NCBI RefSeq assembly: GCF_007713735.2
Contig: NZ_VMNW02000016.1
Coordinates: 1-64,000 of the forward strand
Source: Amycolatopsis acidicola
Lineage (GTDB): Bacteria; Actinomycetota; Actinomycetes; Mycobacteriales; Pseudonocardiaceae
Direction: 5' to 3'
Length of the DNA stretch: 64,000 nt
Below, piece after piece: positions 35,208 through 44,700 of this stretch. Below the pieces are notes generated by a model. That model saw only the letters and a list, made by a program, of their open reading frames with translations, had not been told where the DNA came from and ran no database searches. A program made the translations under genes and the position numbers. How positions within the stretch are numbered: position 1 is the first letter of the stretch; every line of letters starts with the position of its first letter.

Positions 35208-37675
35208 ACATGTTGAGCACACTGGCCTACCGGATTCCGCGTGAACACATCACCGCGTTGCTCGGCACGGTGACGGCCTATCCGCTTTCCGAAGACTTCG
35301 TGACAGCGTGGTCGACGCTTCCGGGAGAGCAGCCGAGGTACTCGGCCCTGGCTACCGGCCTGGTCGCGGCGACCGGCAAACCAGTACGTCTGTTCGGCGA
35401 AACCACGCTCGGCGGACGCGATACCGAGGAGGGCACCAAGGCGCTGTTGCTGACCACCGACAACGGCCTGGACAACCGGCTCAGGATCGCTGTTCGCGCC
35501 TGGGAACGGCATCTGCGAAGCGGCGGTGTTCCCGTACTCCCCGAGCTCATCCCGGAGCCCGAGGCCGCCCGGCCGTTCACCGACTTCTTCGAGTTCCGGC
35601 CTGGCCACGCCCCACATGCCCCCGCCTGGGTCTTCCGTGTAGCCGCCTGGCAAATCGCACGCGCTCTGGCAGCACACCCGATCGCGGTGGACACGCGCGA
35701 GATCAGGCTGCGAATGGATACGGTAGGCCGGGTTGTCGCCTGGGACAGCCATGATCTCGTCCAGAGCCCGCGAGGCAACGCCTTCTCGCTGGCCAATGTG
35801 ACCGTACAGCTCGTCACGCGCCCGGGAATCGAGGACCCGGTACTCGCCTTCGACGCGCACCTTTCGAGGCTCGACCCCCAACGACAGTGGTATCGGAACG
35901 CCTGGGTGGAGCGCGAAGAAGGCCAGGCGCCGATCCCCTATCTTCCCGTCCCAGCCCGCAAAGTCCGAACGAACGGTGAATACGCCAACCGCTTCGACCC
36001 CGCGATCGCGACCATCCTCGCCGACTGCCAACTCGCACCGCTGCAAGTTCCGGAAGACGAAGAGTGGCCCGGAAAGTTTCGGCCGAAGCTCAGATCGACC
36101 GGTTTCCACGCACTGGGCAGCGGCCTGGGACCGCGGTTTATGGCCCGTCTGCACGAGCACATCACGGCTTGCCTGCCGCTGCTGGTGCCGTTGACCTACG
36201 TTTCGGACACCGCGATCAAGTTGCCGCGCCGGATCACGAAGTACTCACCGGGCGGCTTGCTTCCCCAGACGATCGGCCCCACCGGCCACAAGAAACTGAC
36301 CATCGCATGTCTTTACCGGACTCCCGAAGCACGGAAACGCATGTTCGACGAACTCGAGAAACTCACGGGCATCCGCCCGGTCGATACCGTGCCCACCGTC
36401 GTGCACGAACGACTCACCGTGATCAACAGGTACTGCCCGGCACTGCTCGACCACCAGACCATCAACCGGGCCGCCGAGCTGGACGCGATCGAGCTCCCTG
36501 CCGATCCCGAAGTCCTCGTGGGCGCGTGGGTGGAGACCGAATACCACCCTGAGATGGAAAAACCACAGCTGGATGCCAAGCCACACCTGCGGAGACTGCT
36601 GGCACACCGGGGAATTCCTGCGCAGTTCCTGGCGACCGAGCCCGCGGCGCTGCCGCCAGGAGCAAAACCGCAGAAGCCCGGATCGAAGGAACATTCAGCG
36701 CGTGCGGCCTTGCGCGACCTCCTGCGCGCTTGCGGTGTGCTGGACGAACGGATCCGCGATTCGGTGGCCAAGAAGGATCTCACGACACGACTGAATCGGC
36801 GGACGCTTCTGGTGGGGATCAGCGCGAGAGCGCAGCAGACCAGAACCGGACCGAGCTCGTTCGTCCTCGTCATGACGGCCGTCCTGGCCGATCCGGACCA
36901 CCTCGAGCACTGGCGGGTCCTGGTGTACAGCGAGTTGCGCCATCGGTGGGTGCGAGCAGCCGAAGGTGTCACCGACTTTCACGCGGGGCCGATCGGCTCC
37001 CTGCATTTCGGCAGAAGCGGCGAGAAGGCAACGCTGACACGTGCGGAGGTCGAACGCCGCCTTCGCGCACTCGTCACCAGCGATCTGGCGGGGTTTCCGG
37101 TCGTGGTGTTCGTCGACGCGCAAGCCACCCGTACCGTGTGGCCCGGGCTGCGGAACCCCCAGATCGGCGAAGGAGAACTCCCCGGAGACACCTTGCGGGC
37201 GACAGGTGCCGATGTTGCTGTCGTGCGCACACACGCGGACATGGCAGATCTCGGCAGGCCCGTCGCCCGGCTCGACCGGCGCAATCGCCCTCACGACCCG
37301 CGCCAGCCCGCCGCGCCGGGCAAGGGGGTTTACAAGCTGACTGAAGCCAAAATTCCTTCGTGGCTGTTCGGGGGCGCGTCAGTGACGCTGCTCGCCAAGG
37401 GTGGGAACGCGGGAGCGAAGTACACTCGCTGGACTCTGCCTGGTAAGGATCGGGCGGAACTGGGTATTCCTTGGCACTCCTACACCGGCCGGGAGATCGT
37501 GGTCGTCCGAACCGGACGGTGGCGCTCGGTGGAGCTGGCTGCGATGGCGGCCCGGCTGTGCGAACAACCGATCGCCTGGGACGGCCGAACGCTCACCCCG
37601 AGCCCGCTACACCTCGGGATCAGCATGGACAAAGACCATCCGGACTACCGGCTGAAGGGGGAGGACGCCTATTGA
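35204..37675 (+). CDS. pPIWI-RE family prokaryotic Argonaute relative
   Basis: 823 aa, fourth gene of the coupled cassette. N-terminal region about 1-270 (DUF3962-like), a MID-like middle (YSPGGLLPQTIGPTGHKKLT) and a C-terminal RNase H-like PIWI module from about residue 530 (NRRTLLVGISARAQQTRTG, VVVFVDAQATRTVWPGLRNP, VAVVRTHADMADLGRPVARL, VTLLAKGGNAGAKYTRWTLP). The first core strand ends ISAR rather than Asp, so the slicer tetrad is not obvious. The family is predicted to bind guide or R-loop nucleic acid with the helicase and nucleases. Assigned by architecture and gene partners rather than alignment. Its end overlaps the convergent SEFIR gene by 7 bp. Confidence 0.72.
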   Translation: MNMLSTLAYRIPREHITALLGTVTAYPLSEDFVTAWSTLPGEQPRYSALATGLVAATGKPVRLFGETTLGGRDTEEGTKALLLTTDNGLDNRLRIAVRAWERHLRSGGVPVLPELIPEPEAARPFTDFFEFRPGHAPHAPAWVFRVAAWQIARALAAHPIAVDTREIRLRMDTVGRVVAWDSHDLVQSPRGNAFSLANVTVQLVTRPGIEDPVLAFDAHLSRLDPQRQWYRNAWVEREEGQAPIPYLPVPARKVRTNGEYANRFDPAIATILADCQLAPLQVPEDEEWPGKFRPKLRSTGFHALGSGLGPRFMARLHEHITACLPLLVPLTYVSDTAIKLPRRITKYSPGGLLPQTIGPTGHKKLTIACLYRTPEARKRMFDELEKLTGIRPVDTVPTVVHERLTVINRYCPALLDHQTINRAAELDAIELPADPEVLVGAWVETEYHPEMEKPQLDAKPHLRRLLAHRGIPAQFLATEPAALPPGAKPQKPGSKEHSARAALRDLLRACGVLDERIRDSVAKKDLTTRLNRRTLLVGISARAQQTRTGPSSFVLVMTAVLADPDHLEHWRVLVYSELRHRWVRAAEGVTDFHAGPIGSLHFGRSGEKATLTRAEVERRLRALVTSDLAGFPVVVFVDAQATRTVWPGLRNPQIGEGELPGDTLRATGADVAVVRTHADMADLGRPVARLDRRNRPHDPRQPAAPGKGVYKLTEAKIPSWLFGGASVTLLAKGGNAGAKYTRWTLPGKDRAELGIPWHSYTGREIVVVRTGRWRSVELAAMAARLCEQPIAWDGRTLTPSPLHLGISMDKDHPDYRLKGEDAY

Positions 37676-38871
37676 AGGGACCAGGTGCGCCGCTCGGTCC
37701 CGCGGATCACGGACAGGAGCTCGACAACTCCCGCGGCCGTGTAGTCGAGCACTGGATAGTAATTCTTCGTCTCGGGCGCGAGGAACCACGGAATATCCAA
37801 TTTGGACTGTTCAGGCAGCACAACGGGGAGGACGTACCGAGCCCACTGGGCATAACGCTGGTACAACGTCCGCAATGCGTCAAACTCGGACCGCAAACCG
37901 GCATGTTTGGTGAGATCGGCTTTACCGTCCCCCACCTCTTTGCACATCGGCGATGCCATGACAAGGACGAAATCCCGCTCACGGAGGTTCTCGTAGGCCC
38001 AATGTGCCCAATCCTTGCGGAACCCCGGGTCGTATTGATCGAGGTGCACGTCCACACCTTCGTCGAGCAGCACATCCGCGAAGCGCTGCACGTTGGCCTT
38101 GTGCTGCGGCGTATCGTGCGCATAACAGATGAACACCGAACGAGCTGTTTCGTCCGTAACGACGCGCATGTCACTGACGACGGGAGTCACGGCAGGCCGC
38201 GATTCCGGCGGCCGCAGTGTCACACTGAACTCCGCCGGCTCCTGCGCCGGCAGATATCCGGAATCGTTGTCAGCGCGGAGGTCGTACCGCACGGACACGC
38301 GGACCGGTTGCTCTGTCTGACGCTCGGGAACCACGAGCACGAGCCAAGCCGACCGAGATCCCGGCTGCACGCCCTCGGTATGGCCGGACACGTGGCGCCA
38401 CCGGATCGAGGCTCCGGGAACTCCGTACCGGTACACCGAGTCATCCACGGCCGGCTGGTGTACGTGGTCCTGCCGCGGGGACTCTGCCCGGACCAGCTCG
38501 AGGTAGTTCGTGAGGTCGTAGGTCGCCGCTGGCACGGCGGATCGGGCGTTACGGGGTACGGCGTCCACAACAGTCACCGAGTCACTCCCGTGGAATTCCA
38601 GCCCCAGCTCGAACCAGCGCATCGGCGACAATTCCGGAACCAGCTGCAAATCGTAGTTCACCTTGACGAGGTAACCAGCCATTCCATCGAACTCGCCCGG
38701 CTCCAATGCGACCTTGTGAACCTGCCACGGAAGCAGCCGCACTTCGCCGATACCAGTCCCATCGGGCGCCGTATCGAACCAGCGGCCACTGTCATCGACG
38801 ATCGCCAACTCGACGACTGCTACAAAACCCGACGACACAGAAACACCCCCAGAATCATCCGTGGCTTCCAC
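37669..38871 (-). CDS. SEFIR-domain effector protein
   Basis: 400 aa. Residues 245-390 are a SEFIR domain, the TIR-like fold of IL-17 signalling proteins: SVFICYAHDTPQHKANVQRF, DVHLDQYDPGFRKDW and FVLVMASPMCKEV. In bacteria, SEFIR proteins act in phage defence, with NAD+ depletion reported for some. Residues 1-225 look like all-beta domains (YLVKVNYDLQLVPELSPMRW; SAWLVLVVPERQTEQPVRVS) that may sense a trigger; no family recognised. GTG start with a poor ribosome binding site. Tail-to-tail with the pPIWI-RE gene, divergent from Wadjet. Confidence 0.82.
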   Translation of the reverse strand: MEATDDSGGVSVSSGFVAVVELAIVDDSGRWFDTAPDGTGIGEVRLLPWQVHKVALEPGEFDGMAGYLVKVNYDLQLVPELSPMRWFELGLEFHGSDSVTVVDAVPRNARSAVPAATYDLTNYLELVRAESPRQDHVHQPAVDDSVYRYGVPGASIRWRHVSGHTEGVQPGSRSAWLVLVVPERQTEQPVRVSVRYDLRADNDSGYLPAQEPAEFSVTLRPPESRPAVTPVVSDMRVVTDETARSVFICYAHDTPQHKANVQRFADVLLDEGVDVHLDQYDPGFRKDWAHWAYENLRERDFVLVMASPMCKEVGDGKADLTKHAGLRSEFDALRTLYQRYAQWARYVLPVVLPEQSKLDIPWFLAPETKNYYPVLDYTAAGVVELLSVIRGTERRTWSLQ

Positions 38872-38959
38872 GTGCCGAACAGTACCCGGCCGATCAGCTC
38901 AACTGCCTTGTCGCCCCCATCCTCTACTCTCGGATACAGCCAACGACCTGGGGAGGAGC

Positions 38960-40492
38960 ATGGAGCGCATACCGCCGCAGCTGTTCAGTTTCAGCGTCGG
39001 CGAAAACTCGGAGCTTTACATCGCCATCCTGCATGCGTTCGCGGAGGCCAACGAGCGGCTCGAGACATCACTGAGCCTGGACGGGCTGCACGAGCGACTG
39101 CGGACGGTCGGCTGGTTCGGGGCGCTCGACGACGCCGACCTTACGCGCGCGCTGGCGAGTTTGCGGGACTGGCGGCTGGTCGACGTGATCCAGAGCCAGA
39201 CCGAAAACTACCGTACGGCCGAGGAATACGAGCGGCGCAACCTCCAGTACTCCCTTACGAAGCGCGGTGAAGCGGCCTTCGCCGGCGTGCAGCACGCGCT
39301 CACCGTGCTCGCCTCCAGCGGCGCGCTGCAGACGGCGGTGCTGGACGCGATCGCGGACCGGCTCGGGGAGCTGCATCGACTGTTGACGGGGCTGCCGGTA
39401 AGCGACCGGAAGATCTACACCGCGCTGACGGAGCTGGAGACCCACCTCGACGCGCTGCGCACCAACACCAAGCAGTTCAACGGAGAGCTGCAACGCCTCC
39501 TCCGCACCGAGAACGCGGACCATTCGACGTTCCGCGAGGTCAAGTCCGCGACCGTGGCCTACCTCGAAGAGTTCCTCACGAACCTCGACCAGCGCACGGA
39601 AGCGATCGCCGCCGGCATCACGCGTGTCGAGGCGCACGGCACGGCTCAGCTGCACCAACGCGCGCTCGCCGGAGCCGAGTTGCCGCCATCGACCGGCGAC
39701 GCGGCGAAAGCGGACTGGCTGGCGCACCGCCGCAGCCGGTGGGCCGGCTTGCGGGCGTGGTTCCTCCCGGCGGACGGCACGCAACCCCGGGTGGCCGACC
39801 TGCACCGGGTGGCGCGGCGAGCGATCGTGACATTGCTCCAGGTGCTGGACCGCATCTCCGAATCACGGCTGCGGGCCACGAGCGCGGTCGCGGACTTCCG
39901 CGCGCTGGCGCGCTGGTTCGCGCAGGCGCCGACCGAGCACGACCTGCATCGCCTGTATTCGGCCGCGTTCGGCCTCGGTTCGGCGCGGCACGCGCACCTC
40001 GGGCACCCGGACCCCGAGCTGGTCAGCGCTTCGACCGCCTGGGACGAGGCGCCGCCGGTCCCGGTCTCTCCCTTGCTGCGCACAGCCGGGAGAACAGAGA
40101 AGATCGCGCGCACCGGCCGGGTGCCCGACGTCAGCGCGATCAAGCGCGAACGCGCCGAACGCGCCCGCGCCCAGCGAGCGGAGCTGCAGCGCGCGTGGCA
40201 GGAGCTCGACACCGGCGGCACGGTGCGGCTGTCCGCGTTCGCCGAGCTCGACTACGCGACATTCGAGCGTCTGCTGGATCTGCTCGGCCGGGCGCTCGCG
40301 ACCGCACCGGATTCGTCCGGTGCTCGCCGCGCCACCACCGCCGACGGCCGAGTGGAGATCGCGCTGAGCCCGCCCCGCGATTCGGCGACGGCGACCGTAC
40401 GCACCCCTCGTGGGATTTTCCGCGGCCCCGACTACCTCGTCACGATCACCGCGCCCGGTGCCGGGCGCGGGCGAGAGGAGGAGACGGCGTGA
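38960..40492 (+). CDS. jetA: Wadjet type II component JetA (DUF2397)
   Basis: 510-aa TIGR02677/DUF2397 protein, the kleisin-like subunit of type II Wadjet. It opens RIPPQLFSFSVGENSELYIA, the family N-terminus, followed by a winged-helix-like region (DDADLTRALASLRDWRLVDV) and a long helical middle. With JetB and JetC it forms an SMC-like complex that recognises and cleaves small circular plasmids. ATG with GGAGGAG. Stop overlaps jetB (GTGA). Confidence 0.88.
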   Translation: MERIPPQLFSFSVGENSELYIAILHAFAEANERLETSLSLDGLHERLRTVGWFGALDDADLTRALASLRDWRLVDVIQSQTENYRTAEEYERRNLQYSLTKRGEAAFAGVQHALTVLASSGALQTAVLDAIADRLGELHRLLTGLPVSDRKIYTALTELETHLDALRTNTKQFNGELQRLLRTENADHSTFREVKSATVAYLEEFLTNLDQRTEAIAAGITRVEAHGTAQLHQRALAGAELPPSTGDAAKADWLAHRRSRWAGLRAWFLPADGTQPRVADLHRVARRAIVTLLQVLDRISESRLRATSAVADFRALARWFAQAPTEHDLHRLYSAAFGLGSARHAHLGHPDPELVSASTAWDEAPPVPVSPLLRTAGRTEKIARTGRVPDVSAIKRERAERARAQRAELQRAWQELDTGGTVRLSAFAELDYATFERLLDLLGRALATAPDSSGARRATTADGRVEIALSPPRDSATATVRTPRGIFRGPDYLVTITAPGAGRGREEETA

Positions 40493-41703
40493 GCAATCTG
40501 GCGAACCAGCTCGTGCTCGCCGAACGGCAGGACGTCGCCAAAGGAATCCGGCTCCTGCTGGCCACTCCCCTCATCACCGAGAAGGCCGCGCCCGAGGCGT
40601 TCGATCTGGTCCGCAAGCGTCAGCTGCCGATAACGAAGTGGTTCGAGTACAACTGCGGCTGGCGGCTCGTGGTCGAGCCCCGGCTCGGATACGCCCGGCT
40701 GGCGAAGATCAAACCCGAGCCCGACCACACCCGTCCGGCCCGGCGTGCACGGTCTGGGCGCGCGCCCTTCGACCGCAGGCGCTACACGCTGCTGTGCGTG
40801 GCCGCCGCGGAACTGCTGTCCGGGCCGGTCACCACCATCGGCCTGCTGGCCGACCGCGTCCGCCAGGCTACGGCGGCCGACTCCGTCGTCGCCCCGTTCG
40901 ACACGGCGTCGAGAGCGGAGCGCATGGCGTACGTGGACGCGTTGCGGTTCTTGGAGTCGTGCGGCGCACTGGAAGTAGTCGACGGCACCACGGACTCGTT
41001 CGTCGAGTCGCGTGAAGCGAAGGTTCTCTACCGAGTCGACGCCACCCTGCTGGTGCGCCTGCTGTCCGCGCCCAACGGCCCGTCCCAGATCCAGCCCGCC
41101 GGACAAGAGTGGTCCGATGCGACCTCGCTGCTCGTTCGCGAAAAACGGTACGGGGAAGGCGAATCATCCACCTCGGACGTCCAGCGCAACCTCTGGCTCC
41201 GCCATTCGATCTGTCGCAAGCTGTTCGACGAGCCGGTCCTCTACCGCGCCGACCTCAACGACGAACAGCGCGCATATCTCGCCTCGCCGACCGGGCGACA
41301 AGTCCTGCACCGCGCGGCCGAGCAGGCCGGCTTCCTGCTCGAAGAGCGCGCCGAGGGCTACCTGCTCGTCGACCCGGACGCGATCGCGACGGACCGTAAA
41401 TTCCCTGACGACGTGAGCACGGCCGGCGTAGCCGCCCTGCTGCTCCTCGACGTCCTCAACACCGCCCCGCCCGGCCTGACCGTCGAGCAACTGCACACCG
41501 AGGCAGACGAGCTACTGGCGCGTTTCCCGCGCTGGGCCAAGACTTTCCGCGGCGACGACGGTGCGAGCCGGCTCGTTGCCGACGCACTGGAAGTACTCAC
41601 CTCGTTCCGGCTCGTGACACAGTCCGGCGGACGAGTACGAATCCTCCCCGCGGCCGCCCGGTACTCGCTGGCCGAAGTCCGCACCACCGAGGAGACGCCG
41701 TGA
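40489..41703 (+). CDS. jetB: Wadjet type II component JetB (DUF2398)
   Basis: 404-aa TIGR02678/DUF2398 protein, the KITE-like winged-helix partner of the SMC complex. Typical features: LVLAERQDVAKGIRLLLATP at the start, AFDLVRKRQLPITKWFEYNC, and RYTLLCVAAAELLSGPVTTI; the C-terminal half has DVQRNLWLRHSICRKLFDEP and YLLVDPDAI. GTG start in GTGA; stop in GTGA with jetC. Confidence 0.88.
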   Translation: MSNLANQLVLAERQDVAKGIRLLLATPLITEKAAPEAFDLVRKRQLPITKWFEYNCGWRLVVEPRLGYARLAKIKPEPDHTRPARRARSGRAPFDRRRYTLLCVAAAELLSGPVTTIGLLADRVRQATAADSVVAPFDTASRAERMAYVDALRFLESCGALEVVDGTTDSFVESREAKVLYRVDATLLVRLLSAPNGPSQIQPAGQEWSDATSLLVREKRYGEGESSTSDVQRNLWLRHSICRKLFDEPVLYRADLNDEQRAYLASPTGRQVLHRAAEQAGFLLEERAEGYLLVDPDAIATDRKFPDDVSTAGVAALLLLDVLNTAPPGLTVEQLHTEADELLARFPRWAKTFRGDDGASRLVADALEVLTSFRLVTQSGGRVRILPAAARYSLAEVRTTEETP

Positions 41704-44700
41704 CGATCGCCGAACTCCCCCACCACCCCACGGCCACCATCGCCGCCACTCCGCACAGGTGGCGGCCGACGCGCGCGGGTATCCTCAACATTTGGCGCTA
41801 TTACGACGAAATCTTCGAGTTCCACCGCGGCCGCCTGCTGTTGAGAGGGCCCAACGGAACCGGAAAGTCCAAGGCGCTGGAACTCTTGCTGCCGTTCCTG
41901 TTCGACGCGAGCCTGCGCCCGCACCGCCTGTCGACCTTCGGCACCGCCGAACGCACGATGCACTGGAACCTCATGGGCGAAGGTGCCACGGGCGCTACCC
42001 GAGTCGGGTATGTCTGGCTGGAATTCGAGAACCTCACCGGCCGGGACGAGTACTTCACCTGCGGTGCCCGGCTGCAAGCCACCACCCGCACGACTGGTGT
42101 CACACCCGACTACTTCACCACCTCGCTGCGGATCGGCACCGACTTCACCCTCACGAACTCCGCGAACCAGCCCTTGACCAGGGCCGTGCTCGCCGACACG
42201 CTCGGCGAGCACGGCATTGTCCATGCCAGCCCATCCGAGTACCGCGCGGCCGTGCGGCAAGCGCTGTTCCCCGGTCTGTCCGAACAACGTTACGAAGCAC
42301 TGATCACCGCGTTGCTTCAGCTGCGCACTCCGAAGCTGTCCCAACGGCTCGACCCGGGCCTCCTGTCGAGTCTGCTTTCCCGCGCCCTGCCACCGTTGGA
42401 CCAGGAGGACATCGCCGAGCTGGCCGAGGGCTTCGAACGACTCGATCAGCAACGCGAACGACTGAAGGCGCTGGACGAAGAAGTGGACGCCGCCAAAAAG
42501 GTCGCTGCCCGCCAGAAGTCGTATGCCCAACGGGCATTGCGCAAAGCCGCCGCCGAGCTGATCTCGTCCACCACGCGAATGGACGACCTGACCCGCGCGG
42601 CCCGGCGATCGGAAGAGGAGTACGAGAGCGCGACGAAAGAGCTGGCAGCCACGGAATCCTCGCTGGCGGAGACGACGCGCCGGGTGAACGCGGCGCAGAG
42701 CGCCATCGAAGGAATCGTTGCCAGTGAGGCATACCGGGGTGGTCAGCAGCTCGACGAACTGCGCGATCGTGTCGGCATCGCCCGGCGCGCCGCGGCCGGG
42801 CAACAGGCGAAAGCGACGGAAAAGCTCGCGACAGCACAGGAAGACGAAGAAAAGGCCGAAGCAGCCCGTCGTGACATCGACGAGCGCACGGAACGGGTGC
42901 GGGCAGCGCACGAGGACAGCGGTCTCAAAGCCCGGCGTGCGGGCCTGACCACGACGCATAGTGAGCTCGCCGAGACACTCGGGTCCACCGGCGACCGGCT
43001 GCTCCAGGCAGCGGTGACGAGCCGGCTGGAAGCGATCAAGACGGTGAGCCGCGCGCTCGACGTACACGAAAAGGCCGTCGATGCGCGCAAAGCCGCCGAA
43101 GACATCCTGGAAGAGGCCCGCGAAAAACTGTCGAAAGCGAACGAGAACCGGGAAAAGTCCGCCTCGCGATACCAAGTTGTCGTGCAGGAACACGAGCGGG
43201 CGTTGCTTCGCTGGGCAAGCGAATGTCGTGAACTCCATTTCGCCGAACCCGCTGAATTGGCCGGACGGGCAGAGTCCGAAACGGACGTTCTCGCCTATGT
43301 ACACGACGTGGCCGAACTAGTCGTTCGCACGATCACCCTCGAGGAAGCCCGGCTCGATGGCGAACGCCAGAGCACTGAAAAACGCCGGGAAGCGCTGACC
43401 GTGCAACTCGAGCGGCTGCGAAGCGAAGTGGACCTGCCGCCGGACGCACCACCGTACCGGACGGCGGCGCGGGAAAACAGGCCCGGCGCACCGTTCTGGC
43501 GGCTTGTCGACTTCGCGGAAGGCTTCCCGGCGGAGCAGCGGCCGTTGGTCGAAGCCGCGCTTCAATCGAGCGGCCTGCTCGACGCTTGGGTGGCCTCTAC
43601 CGACGGAACGGTGACGGTCGAGGGGCACGACGCCTTCGCTGACGGGACCCTTCTCGCACCGGCGCCCGGAGGCTCGCTCCGCGATGTGTTCCGTCCCGAA
43701 CCCGGGTCAGCTGTTCCGGCCGAACGCCTCGATCGTCTGCTGTCGGCCATTGCTTTCGGGGAGACTCTTCCGGAGGAGCATCCGGCGGCCTACGGAGCGG
43801 ACGGCACCTGGAGGCTCGGCGCGCTCACCGGCAGCTGGGAGAAAGAAGACGTCTCACATCTGGGTGCGGCCGCACGGGAACGAACGAGGCAACGACGCAT
43901 CGCCGAACTGAGCGAGGAACTCGAGGAAACCAACGGCGAAATCACCCGCCTCACGGAGCAACTCGCCCTTCTTGAATCACGGCGACGCGCGGTGGCGGTC
44001 GAGCGCAAACGCTTGCCTTCGTTCGCCCCGGTCGCGGAAACGCGGCAAGCGCTCGACCAGGCCACGGATCGGGTCACCCAAGCCGACAGTGCTGTGCATG
44101 ACTCGCTCGGGAAGCTGATCGCGCGCGAAGAGGATGCACGTGGCGCCCAGCACGAACTGCACCTCGCCGCCACCGAACACAACGCGCCGACGAGCCGGGC
44201 GGGGCTGGAGGACCTCGGCAGCGCCGTGGAATCGTTCCGCGCTGCCGCGGTCGGCTGGCTCGCCCGCCACACCGAACTGACCTTGGCGGCACGAACCGCG
44301 GCGACGCTCGACAGCGCCGCAGCGCGCTCCGCGGCAGAAGCCGCCGAACTCGCGGCAGCGGCGGAAGAAGCTGCGGAGGACGCCGAGAACCTGGCGGAAA
44401 AGCTCCGTGCGGTGGAACGCACGGTCGACACCGACGACTACAACCAGATTCTGGAGGAGCTTCGAACCCAACGGGAGCTGCGGGATCACCTGCGCACGAA
44501 AGAGTCCGCCGCACGGGACAGGGCGGTCGGGCTGCACACCCGCCTCGGGCAGCTGCAAGAACGTCGTCATGAGGACGCGGCGAAACGGGATAGCGCTGTA
44601 GAGGCGCGCGATGTCGCCGCCGGACGGTTCCGCGGCGTTGCGGTGGGAACGCTCGCCGAGGATGCGGAGGCCGAAGTCGCACTGTCCACAAGCGACGGTG

